DNA from: JALQUL01 sp964556425 | GTDB lineage: Bacteria > Pseudomonadota > Gammaproteobacteria > Burkholderiales > Burkholderiaceae_C | NCBI GenBank assembly: GCA_964556425.1 | Contig: CAZKWC010000006.1 | Span: 15,782-79,781 of the forward strand | Direction: 5' to 3' | DNA length: 64,000 nucleotides | Notes under the pieces: generated by a model | Seen by the model: only the letters and a program-made list of their open reading frames with translations | What the model was told of the DNA's origin: nothing | Databases searched by the model: none | Shown: positions 1 to 8,582 of the stretch, piece after piece | Position numbering within the stretch: position 1 is the first letter of the stretch | Layout of the letters: the number at the start of each line of letters is the position of its first letter | Program-made: the position numbers and the translations under genes

Positions 1-1
1 C

Positions 2-346
2 ATTGATGCTGCTACAGTAGTTAAAAAAGCAGCCAAAAAAGTGGCTGAGTCAGCTTCTGCAACACCAGTTAAAACAGCTCGTAAAACAGCCACTAAAACA
101 AGTACTAAAGCACCAGCAAAAACAGTGAGCAAAACGACGACTAAAGCAGTAGTTAAAGCCGCTGTTGAGTCGGTAAAAGCAGCTGTAAAAGCTAAAGCTC
201 CAGCTAAAACTGCAGCCAAAACAGCTGTCAAAACAGTAAAGGCAGCACCAGTAACCAAAGTAGTGATTGGTAAACCAGCCGCTAAAAAAACCGTTGCAGC
301 TAAAAAGTCAGTACCGGCTAAAAAAGTGGCGAGTAAAAAGGCTTAA
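2..346 (+). CDS. Lys/Ala-rich C-terminal tail of a gene entering from the left (probably rsfS)
   Basis: The reading frame is open from the first bases of the window, so only the C-terminal 114 residues are seen. They are almost entirely Lys, Ala, Thr, Val and Pro in short repeats of the type KTA, KAP and AAKK, like the tails of histone H1-like bacterial proteins. The end lies 44 bases before rlmH. In Burkholderiales the gene directly upstream of rlmH is normally rsfS (ribosome silencing factor, binds uL14), and members of that family there often carry a Lys/Ala-rich tail. I therefore infer a tailed RsfS. A free-standing histone-like protein (AlgP/HC1 type) is the alternative, and the folded part lies outside the window. 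A GTG at 41 could be mistaken for the start, but the frame continues upstream of it. Confidence 0.7.
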   Translation: MDAATVVKKAAKKVAESASATPVKTARKTATKTSTKAPAKTVSKTTTKAVVKAAVESVKAAVKAKAPAKTAAKTAVKTVKAAPVTKVVIGKPAAKKTVAAKKSVPAKKVASKKA

Positions 347-390
347 TGCACCTTTTTTAGGGGCATTTGAGCAAGAGTAGGGGCCAGGAC

Positions 391-858
391 TTGAAAATCC
401 ATATTGTTGCAGTGGGCCAAAAAATGCCAGCTTGGGTTGAAACCGCTTTTGAAGATTATCACAAGCGTTTTCCAGCTGAGGTCAAACCCTTGTTAAAAGC
501 GGTGAAGGCAGAGCCTCGGGCTGGTAAGTCGACTGCTCAATTAATGGCTGCAGAAGCCTCTCGCATTGAAGCCGCCCTTCCTAGTAGTTGCCGTCGCATT
601 ATTTTGGATGAGCGTGGTAAAGGACTTACCACTGTAGCTTTGTCTCAAAGGTTATCGGCATGGCAACAAGATGGTCGAGAAGTAGTTTGGATGATAGGTG
701 GGCCTGATGGCCTAGATCCTAGTCTAAAAGCCACTGCCGATGAAACCATTAAATTATCCGATCTAACCCTGCCTCACGCCATGGTGCGGGTGTTATTAAT
801 TGAGCAACTGTACCGCGCATGGTCTTTATTAACCAACCATCCCTATCACCGTGAGTAA
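391..858 (+). CDS. rlmH: 23S rRNA pseudouridine-1915 N3-methyltransferase RlmH
   Basis: This is a SPOUT-class methyltransferase that methylates pseudouridine 1915 in helix 69 of 23S rRNA, using SAM on assembled 70S ribosomes. The protein starts MKIHIVAVGQKMP and has the C-terminal knotted SAM site, with the glycine-rich run WMIGGPDGL followed by LSDLTLPHAMVRVLLIEQLYRAWS, split here as a conserved block near residues 108-147. I chose the TTG at 391: it gives 155 residues, the family's usual length, and an AGGA lies just upstream. A TTG at 367 would add eight unusual residues. It overlaps maf by 8 bases, so the two are probably translationally coupled. Confidence 0.95.
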   Translation: MKIHIVAVGQKMPAWVETAFEDYHKRFPAEVKPLLKAVKAEPRAGKSTAQLMAAEASRIEAALPSSCRRIILDERGKGLTTVALSQRLSAWQQDGREVVWMIGGPDGLDPSLKATADETIKLSDLTLPHAMVRVLLIEQLYRAWSLLTNHPYHRE

Positions 859-1453
859 TTTTATTTATTTGGCATCACAAAGCCCCAGAAGACAAGAGTT
901 GCTCAATCAACTCGGGGTGAGCCACAAATTATTATTGCCACAACCCGATGAGGATGCTGAAGGCTTGGAGCAGGTTTTGCCTAGCGAAGCAGCACTTAAT
1001 TATGTGAGGCGAGTGACCAAGTTAAAATTGCAAGCTGCAGTGGCTAGGCGTCAACGATTAGGCTTGCCACAAGCACCTATTTTATGTGCCGACACCACAG
1101 TGGCTCTACGCCAGCAAATTTTAGGTAAACCCAAAAATGCTGCACATGCCATACAAATGCTAACCGCTTTGGCCGGTCAAGAACATTTTGTTTACACTGC
1201 ATTATCACTTTATCATCAGCAACAATTTTTTCATGCTTTAAGTCAGTCCAAAGTGACGTTTGCACCAATGTCTAAAGAAGAAATTGAACGATATGTTGCC
1301 ACGCAAGAACCCTTTGGTAAAGCGGGATCTTATGCTGTACAAGGTAGGGCAGCAGCTTTTATTGCTAACATAGAGGGAAGCTACACTGGTATTATGGGCC
1401 TACCTTTATACGAGTGTGCTCAATTGTTAAGACAAATCAACTGGTCAATTTAA
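851..1453 (+). CDS. maf: Maf-family nucleoside triphosphate pyrophosphatase (YhdE-like)
   Basis: Maf proteins hydrolyse non-canonical or excess nucleoside triphosphates to the monophosphate and pyrophosphate. The N-terminal SQSPRRQELL motif, the CADTTV segment and the ILGKP segment make up the active site. The C-terminal block with KAGSYAVQG and GSYTGIMGLPLYE resembles the YhdE branch (dTTP/UTP pyrophosphatase) more than the YceF (m7GTP) branch. The length of 200 residues is normal. The start is GTG at 851, inside the end of rlmH. It lies in the rlmH-maf-rng order typical of Burkholderiales. The sub-family assignment is by motif only. Confidence 0.92.
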   Translation: MSNFIYLASQSPRRQELLNQLGVSHKLLLPQPDEDAEGLEQVLPSEAALNYVRRVTKLKLQAAVARRQRLGLPQAPILCADTTVALRQQILGKPKNAAHAIQMLTALAGQEHFVYTALSLYHQQQFFHALSQSKVTFAPMSKEEIERYVATQEPFGKAGSYAVQGRAAAFIANIEGSYTGIMGLPLYECAQLLRQINWSI

Positions 1454-1507
1454 ACTGCCTTGTCATTTATTCTGCTAGGGCTTTATTCTTCAACTCTTTT
1501 AAACCCT

Positions 1508-3010
1508 ATGAATCAAGAAATTTTAATCAACTGGTCCCCTCAAGAAACAAGGGTAGCAGTAGTAGAGCAAGGCGCTGTTCAAGAGTTGCATGTGGAGCGG
1601 ACCCTAGAGCGAGGTTTAGTTGGCAATATTTATTTGGGTAAAGTGGTTAGAGTGCTGCCGGGTATGCAATCTGCCTTTATTAATATAGGTCTTGAAAAAG
1701 CTGCATTTTTGCATGTTGCCGACTTATTAAGTAGCATTGCTGCACGCCACACCGATTTTGATGCTCCGACACAAAATGGCGCTACTCCACCTGCGCCACT
1801 GCCCATAGAGAAGCAAGTTTTTGAAGGGCAAACTTTATTGGTTCAAGTTATTAAAGATCCGATTGGAAGCAAGGGCGCAAGACTATCCACTCAAATTAGT
1901 ATTGCGGGTAGGTCATTGGTGTATTTACCTCAAGATGACCACATTGGTGTATCGCAAAAAATTCCCTTAGAGCAAAGAAAAGCACTGCGTCAAAGAGTGT
2001 CTAAAATGGCCCTTGCCGATGATGCTAAAGCCGGAGGTGGATTTATTTTGCGCACTAATGCAGAAGATGCAAAAGATGCCGAACTCGCCGATGACATTGC
2101 TTATTTAAGGCGAACTTGGGCCTCTATTAAAACGGGTTCAAAAAAATATCCACCCCTTACTTTGTTATATCGAGATTTGAGTTTGTTAGAGCGAGTACTA
2201 CGCGATTTAGTAGCTGAAGAAACTCAAGTGATCTATATTGATTCCAAAGAGCAATTTGGCAAACTAAAGGCCTTTGGTGAAACCTATATGCCTAGGGCAG
2301 TGGCCAAGTTGCAGCATTACAAAGGTGAGCGTCCTATTTTTGATTTATTCAGTATTGATGATGAAATTGCCAAGGCCTTGGGCCGAAGGGTCGATTTAAA
2401 ATCGGGTGGGTATTTAATTATTGATCAAACCGAAGCCCTTACCACAGTAGATGTCAATACAGGCGGGTATGTAGGTGCACGCAATTTTGATGACACTATT
2501 TTTAAAACTAATTTAGAAGCGGCTCAAGCCATTGCAAGGCAATTGCGCTTGCGAAATTTAGGTGGCATTATGGTGCTTGATTTTATTGATATGGCACCAG
2601 CCGAGCATCAAGAGGCGGTTTTAGCTGAATTTAAAAAACAACTTGCCAAAGACCGAGTGAAAACCACTCTCACTGGGTTTTCACAATTGGGTTTATTAGA
2701 AATGACCCGTAAGCGTACACGTGAGTCCTTGGCGCATATGCTCACTGAGGTCTGTCCTGCTTGCCATGGTAAAGGTCAAATTAAAACTAGTCGCACGGTG
2801 GCCTACGATATTTTGCGAGAAATACTGCGCCAAAGTCGGCAGTTTAATCCTCGGGAGATAAGAGTGATTGCTAACGCTAGTGTGATTGAATTGTTTTTAG
2901 ATGAAGAAAGCCAACATTTAGCTGAGCTTTCTGACTTTATTAAAAAACCAATTTCTTTGCAAAGTGATATTACTGTGCCGCAAGATCAATACGATGTGAT
3001 CTTGCTTTAG
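1508..3010 (+). CDS. rng: Ribonuclease G
   Basis: Endoribonuclease of the RNase E/G family, acting in 16S rRNA 5' end maturation and mRNA decay. The 500 residues match RNase G (E. coli 489) and lack the long C-terminal scaffold of RNase E. In order: an S1 RNA-binding domain (VGNIYLGKVVRVLPGMQSAF), an RNase H-like and DNase I-like catalytic core with the two metal-binding aspartates in TTVDVNTGG and MVLDFIDM, and the zinc-link motif CPACHGKG. The ATG at 1508 gives the usual MNQEILINWSPQETRVA start; an upstream start at 1460 would add an unconserved leader. It is co-directional with maf, 54 bases downstream. Confidence 0.95.
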   Translation: MNQEILINWSPQETRVAVVEQGAVQELHVERTLERGLVGNIYLGKVVRVLPGMQSAFINIGLEKAAFLHVADLLSSIAARHTDFDAPTQNGATPPAPLPIEKQVFEGQTLLVQVIKDPIGSKGARLSTQISIAGRSLVYLPQDDHIGVSQKIPLEQRKALRQRVSKMALADDAKAGGGFILRTNAEDAKDAELADDIAYLRRTWASIKTGSKKYPPLTLLYRDLSLLERVLRDLVAEETQVIYIDSKEQFGKLKAFGETYMPRAVAKLQHYKGERPIFDLFSIDDEIAKALGRRVDLKSGGYLIIDQTEALTTVDVNTGGYVGARNFDDTIFKTNLEAAQAIARQLRLRNLGGIMVLDFIDMAPAEHQEAVLAEFKKQLAKDRVKTTLTGFSQLGLLEMTRKRTRESLAHMLTEVCPACHGKGQIKTSRTVAYDILREILRQSRQFNPREIRVIANASVIELFLDEESQHLAELSDFIKKPISLQSDITVPQDQYDVILL

Positions 3011-3054
3011 TGACTTTTATGTTGCTGGGCCTAATTGTCAATGAGGGGTTAACG

Positions 3055-4845
3055 CTATCCAACTGCATGGCTGTCGCCTAACCCTAGTCGATAAAGTTGG
3101 GCATAAGCGCCATTGTGGTTAATAAGCTCAGTGTGCGAGCCTATTTCAATAATAGATCCTGCCTCCATGACGACAATGCGATCGGCATGCTCTACTGTAG
3201 AGAGCCGATGGGCAATGACTAAAGAAGTACGATTTTTCATCAGTACGGTTAATGCACTTTGCACTGCTCGCTCCGATTGTGTATCTAGGGCACTAGTGGC
3301 TTCATCCAAAATTAAGATGGGTGCATTTTTATAGAGTGCTCTGGCAATAGCTAAGCGTTGTCTTTGCCCACCCGATAATTGGTTAGCATTGTGGCCCACT
3401 AAAGTATGAATGCCTAGCGGTAACTCCGATACAAAATCTTCTAAATTGGCTGCCTTTAAACATTCCCATACTTTGTCTTGATCCAAATTTTGACCCAATG
3501 CGACATTATGGGCAAGAGAGGCATTTAGCATATAAACATGTTGACTCACCATAGCGAATTGCTGGCGCAAATTATCTAAATTCCAATCTTTTATATCGAC
3601 TCCATCTAGTTGAATCACACCCGAATTCGCTTCAATAAAACGTGGCAATAAATTTACTAGGGTAGTTTTACCAGAGCCGGAGGCCCCCACCAAAGCAATG
3701 GTTTCGCCAGGTTGAATGGTTATGCTCAGCTGATTAACTGCAGGTTCTAGCTTAGGAGAGAATTGCACCGTTATATCTTTTATTTCGATATGACCAGAGG
3801 ATCGATTGGTGTTAAAACCACCAGAGGTTTCACTTGGAGTTTGATCGAGCAAATCAAACCCTCTTTCAATCGCAGCTAAACCTCTGGTAATGGGGTTGGC
3901 AATTTCTGATAAGTGTTTAATGGGAGCAACCACTAACAACATTGTCATGACAAATGAAGTAAAGGCACCTACAGTGGTACCACTAGTATTACTTTGAAAC
4001 AAGGCAATCGAAATAACAGCGGATAACGCAATCGCTGCCATCATTTGAGTCGCCGGTTTCATGGCAGCAGAGGCACTGGTAGTTTTAATTGAAAGGGATT
4101 TGAGTTGTTGGCTAATTTGGAAAAAACGTTCAGCTTGTTGTTCTTGGGCATGATGTAATCGCACGTCTCGGTGTGCCAATACATTTTCCTCTACTACATA
4201 GGCTAACTCATCAGTGGCCACTTGACTGCTTTTTGAAAGTTTATAAAGTCGTTTGGTAAGCACTACCATGACTAAAGCCACTCCAGGAAAAATAATGGCC
4301 ACTACTAATGTAAGCTTCCAATTTAAATAAAGCAAGTAGCCGACTAAAGCAATTAAAGTGACGCTATCTCTAACAAAAGAAATAATAGAGTTCACTAGTA
4401 GCATAGAACCGTTTTGTACTTCATAAACGACAGTGTTTGCCAATTCACTGCCCGATTGATTTTTAAATAAATCTAATTTAGCCGTTAATAATTTGTCAAA
4501 CATTTGTTGGCGTAATTTTTTCAAACCAGTTGCGGTAATATTAGTGAGTACCAACTCTGTGATATAGCCAGCTGCCCCACGAATTGCAAAAATTGCCAAA
4601 ATGGTTGCCGGTACTTGCCAGATTTCTATAGCACCTTTTTGAAAACCCCGGTCGAGTAATAATTTAAAGGCTGCAGGTATAAGAGGTTCTGTAGCTGCCG
4701 CTATAGCAGTTGCTAAAATAGCCAAAACCCAAGCCCCTTTTTGAGTGAAAAAATAGGGGCTTAATCGTTTAAAACGCTTGAGTAAAGATTGTTGATGGCT
4801 AAACTTAGCTTTAGAAGCTGGCTCAGACGATAATTGGTCAGTCAT
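3055..4845 (-). CDS. msbA: Lipid A export ABC transporter, permease/ATP-binding protein MsbA
   Basis: Half-size ABC exporter (596 residues) that flips core-lipid A across the inner membrane as a homodimer. The N-terminal half is a six-helix ABC transmembrane domain. The C-terminal nucleotide-binding domain has Walker A GASGSGKTT, the signature LSGGQRQRLAIARAL, Walker B ILILDEATSAL and the switch histidine in IAHRLS. It is convergent with rng (44 bp apart, no clear terminator) and divergent from an LPS-type glycosyltransferase, which supports a lipid A role. Related multidrug half-transporters of the same family cannot be wholly excluded. Confidence 0.88.
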   Translation of the reverse strand: MTDQLSSEPASKAKFSHQQSLLKRFKRLSPYFFTQKGAWVLAILATAIAAATEPLIPAAFKLLLDRGFQKGAIEIWQVPATILAIFAIRGAAGYITELVLTNITATGLKKLRQQMFDKLLTAKLDLFKNQSGSELANTVVYEVQNGSMLLVNSIISFVRDSVTLIALVGYLLYLNWKLTLVVAIIFPGVALVMVVLTKRLYKLSKSSQVATDELAYVVEENVLAHRDVRLHHAQEQQAERFFQISQQLKSLSIKTTSASAAMKPATQMMAAIALSAVISIALFQSNTSGTTVGAFTSFVMTMLLVVAPIKHLSEIANPITRGLAAIERGFDLLDQTPSETSGGFNTNRSSGHIEIKDITVQFSPKLEPAVNQLSITIQPGETIALVGASGSGKTTLVNLLPRFIEANSGVIQLDGVDIKDWNLDNLRQQFAMVSQHVYMLNASLAHNVALGQNLDQDKVWECLKAANLEDFVSELPLGIHTLVGHNANQLSGGQRQRLAIARALYKNAPILILDEATSALDTQSERAVQSALTVLMKNRTSLVIAHRLSTVEHADRIVVMEAGSIIEIGSHTELINHNGAYAQLYRLGLGDSHAVG

Positions 4846-4965
4846 TAATTAGTGGTCCTGGACTCTGGTGCTTAATCGGGTTGATCGTATTGTCTGTCAA
4901 TTATCCTAGATTTAAACACTTCACTATCAGACTTTATTGCTTAACTTTGTACGATAATCACTATT

Positions 4966-5790
4966 ATGAGTTTACAAAAATTTCAAATAACCCCCAATTC
5001 TGTTGATTTAACTGTTGTTATTATTGCTTTGAACGAGGCTCATAATATTGAAGACTGCATTAGGTCTGTTTTATTTGCCCAGCAAATAGTGGTTTTAGAT
5101 GGTGGCAGTCAAGATCAAACAGTGGCTATTGCAAAAGCTTTGGGTGCTCAAGTAGAGGCCAATACTAATTGGCAAGGCTTTGGTTATCAGAAAAATAAGG
5201 CCCTCAGTTATGCTAAAAATAAATGGGTATTGTCATTAGATGCAGATGAAAGAGTCACTCCAGAACTTGCTCAAGAGTTAATACTAGCTATACACAATTC
5301 AGATAAAAGTGAATCAGCACTAGCATTTGAAATACCACGTCTCACTGAGTTTTGTGGACAAATGATTCGCCATTCTGGCTGGACTCCTGATTACGTAACC
5401 CGTTTATGGTTGAATGGAAAAGCTCAATTCAGTCCCGACTTGGTGCACGAACGTTTGCTTACATCTGGTGCTCAAGTCATCAAGTTAAAATCTTCACTTT
5501 TACATTACAGTTATCCGACTCCAGCTCATTATTGGGAGAAACTGTCAAAATATAGTCAGGCATGGGCTTTGCAACGCTATACTAAAGGCATAAAAACCAG
5601 CATGACAAGAGCCGTGTTATCTGCCATAGTAGCGTTTGTAAAAAGTTATTTTTTTAGGTTGGGTTTTTTAGATGGTGCCTTAGGTTTTGCTGTTTGCTTT
5701 ATGCAAGCGCAGGCGGCGTTTGGTAAATATTTCACTTTGTATTGTTTGTGGCTTCAAAAACGCCCAGAATCTTCCCATAAAGGAGTTTAA
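4966..5790 (+). CDS. Family 2 glycosyltransferase, LPS core (WaaE/LgtF-like)
   Basis: Inverting GT-A glycosyltransferase, 274 residues. The N-terminal nucleotide-sugar site is seen as VVIIALNEAHNIEDC, the acidic VVLDGGSQDQT and the metal-binding LSLDADERVT. In related WaaE/KdtX proteins the enzyme adds a sugar, usually glucose, to inner-core heptose at the cytoplasmic face. A hydrophobic C-terminal region (about residues 205-255) suggests membrane association. It is divergent from msbA, and its stop codon lies 7 bases before the tolB start. The exact sugar and acceptor are unknown. Confidence 0.85.
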   Translation: MSLQKFQITPNSVDLTVVIIALNEAHNIEDCIRSVLFAQQIVVLDGGSQDQTVAIAKALGAQVEANTNWQGFGYQKNKALSYAKNKWVLSLDADERVTPELAQELILAIHNSDKSESALAFEIPRLTEFCGQMIRHSGWTPDYVTRLWLNGKAQFSPDLVHERLLTSGAQVIKLKSSLLHYSYPTPAHYWEKLSKYSQAWALQRYTKGIKTSMTRAVLSAIVAFVKSYFFRLGFLDGALGFAVCFMQAQAAFGKYFTLYCLWLQKRPESSHKGV

Positions 5791-5797
5791 GTTCTCT

Positions 5798-7078
5798 ATG
5801 AAATTTATTCAATTTTGTTTTTCTCTTTTAGTGGTCTTGTTGGCCTCTGTGCCTGGATTGTCCCACTCGCAATTTAGAATGGAAGTATCTGGCGTAGGTT
5901 TAAGCCAATTGCCAATTGCAATTACTTCGTTTCGCTCCGAAGACCAATCGCCTCAAAAAATTTCTGAAATTGTGAAAGCTGACTTGGAGCGTACCGGTCA
6001 GTTTTTAATGACCAACACGCTAGGCGCTCAAGCCGATGAGTCCACTAGGCCCGATTTTTCAGTATGGCGTCAAAAAAATACAGATGCACTGGCCAGTGGT
6101 AGCGTAACGCGCCTCTCTGATGGCCGTTTTGACGTGCGTGTAAGGTTATGGGATACGGTCAAAGGTCAAGACCTAGGTGGTAAAAGTTTTATTGTGGTGG
6201 CAGCTGATATGCGTCTAGCAGCCCATCAAGTAGCGGACTTTATTTACGAAAAACTCACCGGAGAAAAAGGTGTTTTTGCTTCTCGCATTGCTTATGTGAC
6301 TAAAAGTGGCGGACGTCATAGCCTTTGGGTAGCTGACTCCGACGGTCAGGGCGCCGCAGTATTATTAAGTAGTCAGGAGCCAATTATTTCACCTAGCTGG
6401 TCACCTAAAGGCAATCAGTTGGTGTATGTATCCTTTGAGTCTCGTAAACCAGTCGTTTTCACACAAATGGTACAAATTAGTCAACGCAAAGCAGTGGCTA
6501 ACTTTAAAGGTTCTAATAGCGCTCCAGCTTGGTCACCCGATGGTAGAAATATTGCTGTTACCTTAAGTCGAGATGGTGGGTCACAAATTTATCTTGTTGA
6601 CGCAGAAGGCCGTGGTGATGCAAGACGCTTAACTCAATCGAATGGTATTGATACGGAGGCGGTATTTTCAGCCAACGGTCAATATATTTATTTTGTGAGT
6701 GATAGGGGTGGCTCGCCACAAATTTACCGTATGTCTGCTAATGGTGGTAGCGCAGAACGAGTTACCTTTAACGGTAGTTACAATATTTCTCCAGCACCTA
6801 GTCCAGACGGTCGGTACTTAGCTTATATTTCCAAGGTTGGTTCTTCCTACAAGTTGCATGTTTTAGATCTAAGCTCTGGTTCTACGTCAGCTATTACTAG
6901 TACATGGTCAGACGAGCGTCCTAGCTTTTCACCCAACAGTAAACTTATTTTGTTTGCATCAAAGCAAGATGGCCGAGAGGTTTTGATGACTACTACAGTC
7001 GATGGTAAGGTAAAAACAAAATTGGCTTCGCCTGGTGGCGATATTCGCGAGCCTTCTTGGGGCCCAAAATTAAATTAA
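5798..7078 (+). CDS. tolB: Tol-Pal system periplasmic protein TolB
   Basis: Periplasmic subunit of the Tol-Pal envelope complex, which binds Pal and keeps the outer membrane attached during division. A Sec signal peptide spans roughly residues 1-24, ending at SHS. An N-terminal alpha/beta domain is followed by a six-bladed beta-propeller with repeated blades such as SPSWSPKGNQLVY, APAWSPDGRNIAV and SPAPSPDGRYLAY. The 426 residues are normal. The ATG at 5798 follows an AGGAG at 5781; longer upstream frames run inside the glycosyltransferase gene and are not real. It is the first of the tolB-pal-cpoB set; tolQRA are not in this window. Confidence 0.96.
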   Translation: MKFIQFCFSLLVVLLASVPGLSHSQFRMEVSGVGLSQLPIAITSFRSEDQSPQKISEIVKADLERTGQFLMTNTLGAQADESTRPDFSVWRQKNTDALASGSVTRLSDGRFDVRVRLWDTVKGQDLGGKSFIVVAADMRLAAHQVADFIYEKLTGEKGVFASRIAYVTKSGGRHSLWVADSDGQGAAVLLSSQEPIISPSWSPKGNQLVYVSFESRKPVVFTQMVQISQRKAVANFKGSNSAPAWSPDGRNIAVTLSRDGGSQIYLVDAEGRGDARRLTQSNGIDTEAVFSANGQYIYFVSDRGGSPQIYRMSANGGSAERVTFNGSYNISPAPSPDGRYLAYISKVGSSYKLHVLDLSSGSTSAITSTWSDERPSFSPNSKLILFASKQDGREVLMTTTVDGKVKTKLASPGGDIREPSWGPKLN

Positions 7079-7096
7079 TTGAAACTGGAGAATGTT

Positions 7097-7636
7097 ATGA
7101 AGTTGAAAAATGTATTTCTTATGCTCGTTATGTCTGGTTTTGTGATGGCTTGCTCAAGCACCAAACTGGATACTCCAGTTGAAGATAAGCAGGCGACTGT
7201 GGTCGATGGCACTATGAATAACTCCAACGCGGATTTAAATAGCGCCAATAGTAGTGTTCAGTCCATGGACTTAAACGCTTCTGACAATGGTTCTGCAGGA
7301 CCTGCTAATGCAAGTAAAGTGATTTATTTTGATTACGATAGCTACCAAGTTCGCCCTGAATATTTAAGTGTTCTCGAAATTCACGCTCGTTTTTTAAGTG
7401 CGAACAAATCTCGTCGTGCCTCTTTAGAAGGACACACCGATTCTTCAGGTGGTCGTGAATATAATTTGGCTTTAGGTCAAAAACGTGCCGATGCGGTGCG
7501 TCGCTCATTAACCATGATGGGTGTTTCTGATTCACAAATTGAGTCAGTGAGTTTTGGTAAAGAAAAACCAGCCGATTTGGGCTCTGGTGAAGCTGCCATG
7601 GCTAAAAATCGCAGAGCTGAAATTTTCTACCGTTAA
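7097..7636 (+). CDS. pal: Peptidoglycan-associated lipoprotein Pal
   Basis: Outer-membrane lipoprotein that anchors the outer membrane to peptidoglycan and binds TolB. A lipoprotein signal peptide ends in the lipobox VMAC (Cys at residue 20). A Ser/Asn-rich linker follows, then an OmpA-like domain with VIYFDYDSYQVRPEY, EGHTDSSGGREYN and the Arg-containing KNRRAEIFYR end, which together bind the diaminopimelate peptide. The ATG at 7097 has a CTGGAG ribosome site and gives 179 residues; the TTG at 7079 directly after tolB is less likely. An intrinsic terminator follows at 7649. Confidence 0.96.
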   Translation: MKLKNVFLMLVMSGFVMACSSTKLDTPVEDKQATVVDGTMNNSNADLNSANSSVQSMDLNASDNGSAGPANASKVIYFDYDSYQVRPEYLSVLEIHARFLSANKSRRASLEGHTDSSGGREYNLALGQKRADAVRRSLTMMGVSDSQIESVSFGKEKPADLGSGEAAMAKNRRAEIFYR

Positions 7637-7648
7637 TTCAAACACCAT

Positions 7649-7675
7649 AAAAAAGAAGGTTTTGCCTTCTTTTTT
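7649..7675 (+). terminator. Intrinsic terminator between pal and cpoB
   Basis: An 11-bp A/T-flanked stem (AAAAAAGAAGG with CCTTCTTTTTT), a 4-5 base loop and a T run. It probably attenuates rather than fully stops transcription, because cpoB follows 27 bases later. Confidence 0.8.
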
Positions 7676-7702
7676 ATCAATTCAAATTGAGGTCAGTTAC
7701 TT

Positions 7703-8512
7703 ATGGGAATTCTTAATATCAAAAAACTAACTTCTGTTGTTTTGCTTTTATTATTACTATTGGCATCTCAAATAGCTCATGCTGGTTTATTTGAAGATGA
7801 GGATGCACGTAAAGCAATTCTTGATTTGCGATTAAAAGAGTCTTCTCTTTCCAAGCGAATTGAAACTTTAGAAAAAAGTTTAGAAGATGTTAATTTGCAA
7901 AATTCTCAATTACGTCGAAGTTTATTTGTTTTACAAAATCAAATAGATGAGCAAATGAAACAAGCTCAGATTTTGCAAGGTACCAACGAGAAATTAATTC
8001 GTGACGTTTCTGAGTTGTTAAAAAGACAAAATGAATCGTCCGCAGTAGTTGAAAGAAAACTAGCAGAGGTCGATCAAAGAGTAAGCCAATTCGAACCCAT
8101 TAAAATCCAAATGGATGGTATGGAATTATTGGTAGATCCTAAAGATAAAAAAGATTTTGATGTCGCAATGACGGCTTTTAGAGCTGCTGACTTTAATAAA
8201 GCTGAAAGAGGTTTTAGTAATTTGGTGAGTAATAGTCCTAATAGTCCTTTAATGCCACATTTTTATTATTGGTTGGCTAATTCTCAATATGCAACCGGTA
8301 ATTTTAAAGAGGCGGCTCAAAATTACAAACAAATGTTGGCAAGAGCAAGCAACCATCCAAAGGCAGCAGAAGCGATGTTTGGTTTAGCTAATTGTTTGCA
8401 AGAACTCAAAGATACTAAAGCGGTTAAAAAAGTACTGCAAGATTTAATCAAAAACTATCCCGATTCCGAGTTAGTCAATAATGCAAAAAATCGCTTAAAA
8501 AATATGAAGTAA
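7703..8512 (+). CDS. cpoB: Cell division coordinator CpoB (YbgF)
   Basis: Periplasmic protein that links Tol-Pal energy state to PBP1B peptidoglycan synthesis at the septum. A signal peptide with a long Leu run ends near AHA (residue 28). A coiled coil follows at about residues 45-120 (heptads around RIETLEKSLEDVN and VLQNQIDEQ), which mediates trimerisation. A C-terminal TPR domain (FRAADFNKAERGFSNL, YATGNFKEAAQNYKQML) binds TolA in homologues. The 269 residues are normal. It lies third in the tolB-pal-cpoB order. Confidence 0.93.
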   Translation: MGILNIKKLTSVVLLLLLLLASQIAHAGLFEDEDARKAILDLRLKESSLSKRIETLEKSLEDVNLQNSQLRRSLFVLQNQIDEQMKQAQILQGTNEKLIRDVSELLKRQNESSAVVERKLAEVDQRVSQFEPIKIQMDGMELLVDPKDKKDFDVAMTAFRAADFNKAERGFSNLVSNSPNSPLMPHFYYWLANSQYATGNFKEAAQNYKQMLARASNHPKAAEAMFGLANCLQELKDTKAVKKVLQDLIKNYPDSELVNNAKNRLKNMK

Positions 8513-8582
8513 TGCTGGTGTTTGCAATTTTCATAATTGCTTGCAACCAGTATCATATGGGCTTATTAATTTTTTTACGGTT

